A stretch of 5,096 bases of DNA, taken from contig DNLZ01000495.1 of assembly GCA_003488325.1 (NCBI GenBank), positions 1-5,096 of the forward strand, read 5' to 3'. The translations under genes were made by a program, and so were the position numbers. The stretch is from Planctomycetaceae bacterium. Its GTDB lineage: Bacteria; Planctomycetota; Planctomycetia; Pirellulales; UBA1268. Shown in pieces: positions 1 through 5,096 of the stretch; the stretch's first letter is position 1; every line of letters begins with the position of its first letter. The notes under the pieces were generated by a model. It searched no databases. It worked only from the letters and a program-made list of their open reading frames with translations, and had not been told where the DNA came from.

Positions 1-1625
1 CGGTCGGCCACGCCGGCGTGGCTGCGGATCCCGACGCCGGTGATGGAAAGCTTGGCGACGTTGGGCACGTCGGCCATGGTCGCGCCGCGCGCCGCCGCGA
101 TCCCGCGGGTCACGTCGGCCGCCCGGGCCGCATCGGCGCTCGGCACCGTGAAGGAGATCTCGGCGCGACCGTCCCGCGGGTGGCTCTGCACGATCATGTC
201 GACGAACAGGCCGGCACGGCCGACCTCGGCGAAGACGTCGGCGGCCACGCCCGGTGTGTCGGGCAGGTCGATCAGGGTCAGGAGCGCCTGCGACGAGTCG
301 AGGACACAGTCCTCGATCGCGAGATCCTCCATCCCCTCGAGCCGCCGCACCACCTCGAGCGCACTCGAACGCGATCCGTGACCGTCGGCCGAGTCGTCCG
401 CTTCGCCGGGCGTGGAGCGGTCGAGGGCGAACGCCGCATGCACCGCCGCGACGGCCGCGGCGCCGTCGGCACGGTCGACGAGGGCCGAGATCTTGATTTC
501 GCTCGTGGTGATCATCCGGACGTTGATGCGGGCGTCGGCCAGCGCGCGGAACATGCGTCCCGCGACCCCTTCCTCGCGGGCCATGCCCACGCCGACCGCC
601 GAGACCTTCGCCACCGCGTCGTCGTGCGACACGCCCGTCGCTCCGAGGGCGGCGGCGACCCGGCGCGTGCGTTCGAGCGCCGCGGGCAGGTCGTCGCTCG
701 GCACGGTGAAGGAGATGTCGGCGCGGCCCCCCTGCCCCACGTTCTGGACGATCATGTCGACCGCGATGCCCGAGGCGGCGAGCTCCGAGAAGAGGGCGTG
801 GCTGGAGCCCGGCTGGTCCGGCACGTTTTCCAGCGTGATGCGGGCCTCGTCCTTGGCGAGGGCGACCCCGCTGGCCGGCCGCGGCTTGGCCCGGTCGGCC
901 GGAAGGATCATCGTGCCCGGGACGTCCCGGAAGCTCGACCGCACGAGCACCGGCACGCCGAACTTCTTCGCGAACTCGATCGACCGCGAGTGCATGACGC
1001 CCGCGCCGAGGCTCGCCAACTCGAGCATCTCGTCGTAGGCGATCGACGAGAGGCGGCGCGCCGCCGGCAGGACCCTCGGGTCGGTGGTGTAGACGCCGTC
1101 CACGTCGGTGTAGATCTCGCAGCGGTCCGCCCCGAGCACGGCCGCGAGCGCGACGGCCGTCGTGTCCGAGCCGCCACGGCCGAGCGTCGTGATGTTGCCG
1201 TGCTGGTCGATGCCCTGGAATCCGGCGGCGATGACGATCGCGCCGCCGGCGAGGAGCTTCTGCACGTGGTCCGTCGAGATCGACCGGATGCGGGCCTTCG
1301 TGTGGGTCGAATCGGTGCGGATGCCGATCTGCGCGCCGGTGAGGCTCACCGCCTCGTATCCGGCGGCCTGCACCGCCATCGCGAAGAGCGCCACGCTCAC
1401 CTGCTCGCCCGTCGAGAGGAGCATGTCCATCTCCCGGGCGTTCGGCCGGTCGGTGATCGCCCGCGCGAGGTCGACGAGGTGGTCGGTCTGGTGGCCCATG
1501 GCGCTGACGACCACGACGACGCGGTCGCCGGCCACGTGCCGCGCGATCGCCTTCTGCGCGGCGGCCTTGATCTTCTGTGGATCGGCGACGCTCGTGCCGC
1601 CGAACTTCTGGACCACGAGGGCCAT
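1..1625 (-). CDS. lysC: Aspartate kinase with duplicated ACT-domain pair (3' end outside window)
   Basis: Aspartate kinase phosphorylates L-aspartate with ATP, the first step toward lysine, threonine and methionine, in the cytoplasm. The reading frame gives 541 codons before the window edge. The kinase domain spans about residues 1-240: KFGGTS (7-12), STGEQVS (71-77), GRGGSDTTA (149-157), YTDVDGVYTTDPR (172-184) and the helix LELASLGAGVMHSRS (201-215). The regulatory part follows: ACT1 about 254-330 with DMIVQN (290-295), ACT2 about 338-400 with TSEIKIS (374-380), a Ser/Asp-rich linker (about 402-421), a second ACT about 440-516 that repeats the first, and the start of a fourth ACT from about 524. 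Ordinary bacterial enzymes have one ACT pair and about 400-450 residues, so this one is of the long, four-ACT type also known from cyanobacteria. The ATG at 1625 is chosen because the protein starts directly at the kinase motif and has a good Shine-Dalgarno sequence. It follows the apgM-like gene by 22 nt and is probably co-transcribed with it. Feedback inhibition by lysine and/or threonine is expected from the family; specificity cannot be read here. Confidence 0.96.
   Translation of the reverse strand, partial: MALVVQKFGGTSVADPQKIKAAAQKAIARHVAGDRVVVVVSAMGHQTDHLVDLARAITDRPNAREMDMLLSTGEQVSVALFAMAVQAAGYEAVSLTGAQIGIRTDSTHTKARIRSISTDHVQKLLAGGAIVIAAGFQGIDQHGNITTLGRGGSDTTAVALAAVLGADRCEIYTDVDGVYTTDPRVLPAARRLSSIAYDEMLELASLGAGVMHSRSIEFAKKFGVPVLVRSSFRDVPGTMILPADRAKPRPASGVALAKDEARITLENVPDQPGSSHALFSELAASGIAVDMIVQNVGQGGRADISFTVPSDDLPAALERTRRVAAALGATGVSHDDAVAKVSAVGVGMAREEGVAGRMFRALADARINVRMITTSEIKISALVDRADGAAAVAAVHAAFALDRSTPGEADDSADGHGSRSSALEVVRRLEGMEDLAIEDCVLDSSQALLTLIDLPDTPGVAADVFAEVGRAGLFVDMIVQSHPRDGRAEISFTVPSADAARAADVTRGIAAARGATMADVPNVAKLSITGVGIRSHAGVAD
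138..167 (-). repeat. Intragenic repeat in lysC, copy in the second ACT pair
   Basis: This 30-nt stretch matches 696-725 with two mismatches and lies 558 nt (186 codons) from it in the same frame. It encodes RAEISFTVPS (residues 487-496), against RADISFTVPS (301-310) in the first copy. It marks the strongest nucleotide similarity left from duplication of the ACT-domain pair. Confidence 0.85.
696..725 (-). repeat. Intragenic repeat in lysC, copy in the first ACT pair
   Basis: Partner of the repeat at 138-167, in the same orientation and reading frame with 28 of 30 bases identical. It encodes RADISFTVPS (residues 301-310) of ACT1. Similarity on both sides at protein level (VPDQPG against LPDTPG, DMIVQN against DMIVQS, GAT against GAT) shows that a whole ACT unit was duplicated, not only this motif. 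Confidence 0.85.
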
Positions 1626-1630
1626 CGGTG

Positions 1631-1636
1631 TCCTTT
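1631..1636 (-). promoter_or_regulatory. Shine-Dalgarno sequence of lysC
   Basis: On the minus strand AAAGGA lies 5 nt upstream of the lysC ATG (1625-1623). It is inside the 22-nt spacer after the apgM-like stop codon. It is the only clear Shine-Dalgarno match among the three minus-strand genes, and it supports both the start choice and independent ribosome entry at lysC. Confidence 0.7.
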
Positions 1637-1647
1637 CGTGCCCCGGA

Positions 1648-2922
1648 TCACCGGGAGGGACCGGACGCGGACGCCCGCGCCGTGTCGAGGAAGGTGCCCA
1701 TGAGGCGCCAGCCCGGCAGGATCGCATCGCCGGATGCCGCGGCCTCGATCTCGTCGTACGACGCCCGGCCGTTCGCCCGCACGCCGGAGCCCGCCATCAC
1801 GTAGGGCACGGCACCACGCGAATGCGTCTTCGTCGCGAGGAACGTCGGGTGGTCGGGGCAGACGAGGATGCGGTGCTCGGTGCCGGCGAGGTGCTTGGCG
1901 ACCGGCACGACGATCTTGGCGTCGATCTCCTCGATCGCCCGGACCTTGGCCCCGACATCCCCCTGGTGGCTCGCCTCGTCGGGAGCCTCGACGTGCACGC
2001 ACACGAGGTCGCTCGTTGCGAGCTCCTCGATCGCCGCCCGTCCCTTCGCCGCGTAGTCGGTGTCGAGCCAGCCGGTGGCCCCGACCACCTCGCGGCGCTT
2101 CCAGCCCGCCAGTGCCCCGAGTCCACGGAGGAGATCGACCGCCGTGATCATGGTCGCCGAGACGCCGTAGCGGTCGGCGAACGGCTCCATCGACGGGGCG
2201 CGTCCCACGCCCCAGAGCCAGACGTGCGTCGCCGGCCGCTTGCCGGCCGCGATACGGGCCCGGTTCACCGGGTGATCGGCGAGCCATGTCGCGCTCCGCG
2301 CCATGACCTCCGTGAGCAGGCGGCTGCCCGTGCCACGCGGGAATGCATCGGCCACGGGCTTGTCCATGAGGTCATGGGGCGGCGTGGTCCGCAGATCGGC
2401 GCCCAATGGTGCCCCGCCGGCCACCGCGGCCTGTGCGGCACACGTGTCGCCGCCGCGGTAGAGCAGGAGATTGCGATAGCTCACGCCCGGGACGAACCGC
2501 CAGGCGGCCGCGAGCGCCGGGAAGTCGGCGGCGAGCCCGGCCTGTGCCGACGCGAGGAGTGCAGTCGCCTCGGCGGTCGAGACATGCCCCGCGGTGAAGT
2601 CCTCCATCACGCGGTCGCGCACCGTGACGAGATTGCAGCGGACCGCCCAGTCGTCGGGTCCGAGCGTGATGCCCTGCGCGGCCGCCTCGAGGGGCGCGCG
2701 GCCGGTGAAGGAGACGAGCGGGTCGTAGCCGATGAGGCTCATGCACGCCACCTCCGAGCCGGGAGGCAGCGAGTCGGGCACGTGGTTCGTGAGCCCGACG
2801 CGGCCGGCGGCCGCGAGCGCGTCCATGCCCGGCGTGCGGGCGGCCTGGAGCGGCGTGCGTCCGCCGAGCGCCGTCTGGGGCTGATCGGCCGCCCCGTCGG
2901 GAATGACGATGACGTGTTTCAT
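1648..2922 (-). CDS. apgM: ApgM-type cofactor-independent phosphoglycerate mutase; putative homoserine kinase
   Basis: This 424-residue protein of the alkaline phosphatase superfamily has the length and order of motifs of the archaeal-type 2,3-bisphosphoglycerate-independent phosphoglycerate mutases. Visible are the N-terminal metal-binding Asp in VIPDGAADQP (D9), the likely nucleophile Ser56 in PPGSEVACMS, GYDP (65-68), the metal ligands D315 and H319 in EAPDEASHQGD, D357 and H358 in CPDHPT, and H367 in THSRG. All expected catalytic positions are present, so the enzyme should be active. The family reaction is interconversion of 3- and 2-phosphoglycerate. However, bacterial members encoded beside aspartate kinase and homoserine dehydrogenase have been proposed to be homoserine kinases replacing ThrB, and here the gene sits exactly between hom and lysC. 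The substrate cannot be decided from sequence alone. The start at 2922 fits the family N-terminus (MKHVIVIPDG), but no Shine-Dalgarno sequence is close: the nearest GGAG is 18 nt away. The gene lies 43 nt after hom and 22 nt before lysC. Confidence 0.93.
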   Translation of the reverse strand: MKHVIVIPDGAADQPQTALGGRTPLQAARTPGMDALAAAGRVGLTNHVPDSLPPGSEVACMSLIGYDPLVSFTGRAPLEAAAQGITLGPDDWAVRCNLVTVRDRVMEDFTAGHVSTAEATALLASAQAGLAADFPALAAAWRFVPGVSYRNLLLYRGGDTCAAQAAVAGGAPLGADLRTTPPHDLMDKPVADAFPRGTGSRLLTEVMARSATWLADHPVNRARIAAGKRPATHVWLWGVGRAPSMEPFADRYGVSATMITAVDLLRGLGALAGWKRREVVGATGWLDTDYAAKGRAAIEELATSDLVCVHVEAPDEASHQGDVGAKVRAIEEIDAKIVVPVAKHLAGTEHRILVCPDHPTFLATKTHSRGAVPYVMAGSGVRANGRASYDEIEAAASGDAILPGWRLMGTFLDTARASASGPSR

Positions 2923-2946
2923 GTGCGAGTCGGCGGGGCGCTCCGG

Positions 2947-2954
2947 AAACGTTT
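2947..2954. other. AT-rich 8-bp palindrome AAACGTTT between hom and apgM
   Basis: AAACGTTT is a perfect palindrome in the 43-nt spacer, 24 nt upstream of the apgM-like start codon. It is conspicuous as an A/T-rich spot in GC-rich DNA. The central CG with flanking A and T tracts resembles half of a LacI-type operator, but the symmetry ends after 8 bp, so regulatory function is speculative. Confidence 0.25.
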
Positions 2955-2958
2955 GTGG

Positions 2959-2976
2959 CGCGGGCTCACGCCCGCG
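2959..2976 (-). repeat. REP-like hairpin sequence across the hom stop codon
   Basis: The minus strand reads CGCGGGC-GTGA-GCCCGCG, a perfect 7-bp stem closed by a 4-nt loop. In the mRNA direction the loop is GUGA, a GNRA-type tetraloop, and the UGA within it is the hom stop codon. No U-run follows (the next bases are CCACAAACG), so this is not a standard intrinsic terminator. Short GC palindromes of this form, GCGGGC-loop-GCCCGC, are to my recollection dispersed in planctomycete genomes, but only one copy is in this window, so repeat status is inference. The hairpin could stabilise the 3' end of the hom message or modulate ribosome passage into the next gene. Confidence 0.55.
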
Positions 2977-4324
2977 GCGAACCTGGGGACGCAGGCTGAC
3001 CGTCGTCGAGCACGGGCAGGCAGACGCCCGTCCCGCGCACCGTGGCCGACCGCTCGATGGCGGCGAGCGCCTGCGCCATGGCGTTGGATCCGCAGTGGTG
3101 CGTCATGATGATGAGCGGGACGGCGGCACCGGCGGCGTCACCGTTGCCCGCCGCCTCGTGCTGGATGAACGACGCGATCGAGATGCCGTGCTGCCCGAGG
3201 ATGCCGGCGATCTCGGCGAGCACGCCCGGCCGGTCCACGACCGGAATCCGCAGGAACCGGCGCTCGTGCGTCTCGACGCCGCCGATGCGTGCCGCCGGGC
3301 TGTCCACGTCGAGCACGCCGGTGGTGCGGAACGTGATCGCGGCCCGTCCCACGACCGTGTCGATGATGTCGGCGACGACGGCCGAAGCGGTCGGCATCTG
3401 ACCCGCCCCGAGGCCGTGAAAGAACATCCGACCGACCGCGTCTCCCACGAGGCTCACGGCGTTGTACGCGCCCCGCGTCTCCGCCAGCGGGGTCCCCAGC
3501 CGGACGAGCGCCGGCGAGACCCGCAGCGCGAGCGGGCCCGGGGCGGCGTCATCGCCCGTGCGGGCCGCGACGGCGACGAGCCGGATGCGATAGCCGAGCT
3601 CGCGGGCGCACGTGATGAGCCCGAGGTCGATCCCCTCGATGCCGGTGCGCGGGATTTCCCCCCACGGCACCCACGCGCCGAAGGCGAGGTGCGCGAGAAT
3701 CGCGAGCTTTTGCGTCGCGTCGGTGCCGTCCACGTCCATCGCCGGGTCGGCCTCGGCGAAGCCCTTCTCCTGGGCGAGCGCGAGCACCTCGCCGTAGTCC
3801 GCCGAGTCCTCCTCCATCCGCGAGAGGATGAAGTTGCTCGTGCCGTTGAGGATGCCGCGGATGCTCTCGATGCGGTTGGCCGCGAGGCACTCGCTGATCG
3901 CCGCGACGATCGGAATGCCCCCCGCGACCGCCGCCTCGAAGGCGATGGACCGCCCGCGCCTGCGGGCCAGGTCGAACAGCTCGGGCCCGTGCTCGGCGAG
4001 CAACGCCTTGTTGGCCGTGACCACGTCCTTCCCCGACTCGAGGAGCGCGACCATCATCGATCGGGCGGGTTCGAGCCCGCCGACGAGGAGGGCCGCCACG
4101 GAGATGGACGGATCGCCCGCGATGTCCCGGATGTCGCTCGAGATGCAGTCCCGGGAGAGAGGCAGGCCGCGATCGCGGGCCACGTCCCGGCAGACCGCCC
4201 GCGCGACGACGATCGGCCGGCCGGCGTGCCGCTCGATGTGCTCCGACGACTCGACGAGGAGGCGCACCGCTCCGGACCCGACGGTGCCCAGCCCGACGAC
4301 ACCGACCCGCACTGCGTCCTGCAT
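2966..4324 (-). CDS. hom: Homoserine dehydrogenase with C-terminal ACT domain
   Basis: Homoserine dehydrogenase reduces L-aspartate 4-semialdehyde to L-homoserine with NAD(P)H, the branch step toward threonine and methionine. The 452-residue protein has the usual three-part layout. The Rossmann nucleotide-binding domain starts with VGVVGLGTVGSG (7-18) and has VTANK (102-106). The catalytic and dimerisation part carries FEAAVAGGIPI (129-139), GILNGTSNFILSRME (157-171) and EADPAMDVDGTDATQK (191-206), whose acidic residues and K206 match the family active site. The ACT domain is about 357-430 (RIPVVDRPGVLAEIAGILG), with a Gly/Ala-rich insert near 391-402. The final 13 or so residues (DDGQPASPGSPRA) are a low-complexity tail ending inside a palindrome. 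The frame stays open upstream to 4927, but ATG 4324 puts the Rossmann motif at the N-terminus and no other start codon lies close upstream. No clear Shine-Dalgarno sequence precedes it. It is the first gene of the likely hom-apgM-lysC operon; the ACT domain suggests threonine feedback. Confidence 0.96.
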   Translation of the reverse strand: MQDAVRVGVVGLGTVGSGAVRLLVESSEHIERHAGRPIVVARAVCRDVARDRGLPLSRDCISSDIRDIAGDPSISVAALLVGGLEPARSMMVALLESGKDVVTANKALLAEHGPELFDLARRRGRSIAFEAAVAGGIPIVAAISECLAANRIESIRGILNGTSNFILSRMEEDSADYGEVLALAQEKGFAEADPAMDVDGTDATQKLAILAHLAFGAWVPWGEIPRTGIEGIDLGLITCARELGYRIRLVAVAARTGDDAAPGPLALRVSPALVRLGTPLAETRGAYNAVSLVGDAVGRMFFHGLGAGQMPTASAVVADIIDTVVGRAAITFRTTGVLDVDSPAARIGGVETHERRFLRIPVVDRPGVLAEIAGILGQHGISIASFIQHEAAGNGDAAGAAVPLIIMTHHCGSNAMAQALAAIERSATVRGTGVCLPVLDDGQPASPGSPRA

Positions 4325-4621
4325 GGAATGCGCCCGCGACGAAGATTCCGCACGTCTCTCCCAGAGCGTAGCGTGCGCCGGGAAAAGTGCAGCCCCGCGA
4401 GCGAATCGGCGCGTGCGGTCGCCCCCCGGCTTCGTGGCCGTGGGGCCGGTTGTCCCGGTCATGCCACGGGGAACGGTGATGCGGGCCGCGTCGCGAGGCG
4501 GATGGACGCCGTGCGGGGGGGCGGTGTGCGGTATCGTCACGGTCGGGCTGCAACGGATCCCGAGCGATCGGTGACGGTCGTCCCGCGGAGGGTGGATTGC
4601 GCGCCCGAGCACACGCACGCC
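4325..4621. other. Divergent intergenic region between hom and glpD
   Basis: These 297 nt separate two outward-facing genes and must hold both promoters unless transcription comes from elsewhere. On the minus strand TACGCT (4370-4365) could be a -10 box for hom and would give a leader of roughly 35 nt, but no convincing -35 box accompanies it. On the plus side TATCGT (4532-4537) is a weak -10-like hexamer ahead of glpD. I see no terminator, no RNA gene and no strong repeat. The open frames crossing the region are extensions of antisense frames and code for nothing recognisable. Confidence 0.5.
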
Positions 4622-5096
4622 ATGGCCATGCCCGACACCCCCTCCGCAGATCGCTCCTCGGCGGTCGAACGACTCGAGCGCTCCCGGGTCGATCCCTTCG
4701 ACCTGCTCGTCGTGGGAGGCGGCGCGACGGGGCTGGGCGTCGCGCTCGACGCGGCGGCCCGCGGCCTCGCCGTCGCGGTCGTCGAGGCGGAGGATTTCGC
4801 GAAGGGCACGTCGAGCCGTTCGACGAAGCTGGTCCACGGCGGCGTCCGTTACCTCGCGCAGGGGAACGTGAAGCTCGTGCGCGAGGCGCTGCGCGAGCGG
4901 GCCCTGCTCCTCGACAACGCGCCGCACCTCGCCGGCGCGCTGCCGTTCATGGTGCCTGCGTATGGCCTGCGCGGTCGGCTCGTCGACACCTGGATCCTCG
5001 GCGTCGGCCTGGCCGCCTACGACCTGCTCGCCGGGGGCGCGGGACTGGGGCGCACGCGCATGCTGGGCCGCGCGGCGGCGCTCGCGAGTGCGCCCG
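4622..5096 (+). CDS. glpD: FAD-dependent glycerol-3-phosphate dehydrogenase, N-terminal part (3' end outside window)
   Basis: The enzyme oxidises sn-glycerol 3-phosphate to dihydroxyacetone phosphate and passes electrons through FAD to the quinone pool. It is usually a peripheral protein of the inner face of the cytoplasmic membrane. The visible 158 residues hold the FAD-binding Rossmann start DLLVVGGGATGLG (27-39) with the acidic end of the second strand at E55, then the family signature GTSSRSTKLVHGGVRYL (62-78) and the following helix KLVREALRERALLL (84-97). The full protein should be about 500-560 residues, so about two thirds is missing. Start choice is uncertain: ATG 4622 or ATG 4628 are both reasonable, and GTG 4592 and GTG 4571 are also in frame but would add residues not needed by the family. 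No clear Shine-Dalgarno sequence is present before the ATGs. The gene is transcribed away from hom and is functionally unrelated to the amino-acid cluster. Confidence 0.93.
   Translation, partial: MAMPDTPSADRSSAVERLERSRVDPFDLLVVGGGATGLGVALDAAARGLAVAVVEAEDFAKGTSSRSTKLVHGGVRYLAQGNVKLVREALRERALLLDNAPHLAGALPFMVPAYGLRGRLVDTWILGVGLAAYDLLAGGAGLGRTRMLGRAAALASAP

Noticed and set aside
1..911. Internal start giving a separate regulatory beta subunit, as in some Gram-positive lysC genes
   Set aside because: Met239 (codon 911-909) lies near the right place, but no convincing Shine-Dalgarno sequence precedes it and the following sequence does not resemble a beta-subunit start.
917..930. Perfect 14-bp palindrome CCGGGACGTCCCGG inside lysC
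   Set aside because: It encodes part of the conserved FRDVPGT segment at the end of the kinase domain. Protein constraint plus GC-rich codon choice explains it well enough.
18..1703. 561-codon open frame on the plus strand
   Set aside because: It is antisense to lysC, rich in Arg, His, Asp and Gly, with no domain pattern. GC-rich third positions of the real gene keep this antisense frame open.
2959..2976. Rho-independent terminator after hom
   Set aside because: The stem is good, but no U-run follows and the next gene starts within 43 nt in the same direction.
1162..3108. 648-codon open frame on the plus strand spanning lysC and the apgM-like gene
   Set aside because: It crosses two well-supported genes in antisense, has low-complexity composition and no recognisable motif. 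It is a composition artefact.
3549..4553. 334-codon minus-strand frame overlapping hom
   Set aside because: It is a shifted frame of hom, dominated by Arg, Gly and Pro, with no domain signature.
4535..4576. Inverted repeat CGTCAC/GTGACG upstream of glpD as an operator
   Set aside because: Arms of only 6 bp separated by 30 nt are within chance expectation for this composition.
4325..4927. N-terminal extension of hom by 201 codons to ATG 4927
   Set aside because: The extension runs through the intergenic region and antisense to glpD, has no family similarity, and the Rossmann motif begins right after ATG 4324.

Overview
The window is very GC-rich DNA (about 70% G+C by eye, with strong G/C preference at third codon positions) and carries four protein genes. 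Three are co-directional on the minus strand: homoserine dehydrogenase (hom), an ApgM-type cofactor-independent phosphoglycerate mutase homologue, and aspartate kinase (lysC, cut by the left edge). The fourth, an FAD-dependent glycerol-3-phosphate dehydrogenase (glpD), runs divergently on the plus strand and is cut by the right edge. The gene order hom - apgM-like - lysC, the four-ACT-domain architecture of the kinase and the base composition fit a high-GC planctomycete. That assignment is inference from memory of gene order and was not tested by any search.

Layout: 1-1625 minus, lysC (541 codons visible, 3' end missing); 1626-1647, a 22-nt spacer with a clear Shine-Dalgarno sequence; 1648-2922 minus, apgM-like gene; 2923-2965, a 43-nt spacer; 2966-4324 minus, hom; 4325-4621, a 297-nt divergent intergenic region; 4622-5096 plus, 5' part of glpD. 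A perfect 18-nt hairpin sequence with a GNRA-type loop lies across the hom stop codon and looks like an inserted dispersed palindrome.

The minus-strand cluster is best read as an operon of the aspartate family pathway. LysC makes aspartyl phosphate and Hom reduces aspartate semialdehyde to homoserine. The ApgM-like enzyme sits where a homoserine kinase (ThrB) would be expected, in line with the older proposal that bacterial members of this alkaline-phosphatase-superfamily group replace ThrB. Both LysC and Hom carry ACT domains, so both are candidates for amino-acid feedback control. Aspartate semialdehyde dehydrogenase and threonine synthase are not in the window. GlpD belongs to glycerol/lipid catabolism and appears to share only the intergenic region.

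I found no tRNA, rRNA, CRISPR array, insertion sequence or integrase, and nothing that amounts to a new defence or mobile system. The points worth following up are the putative homoserine kinase, the internal duplication in LysC, and the palindrome at the hom stop codon.
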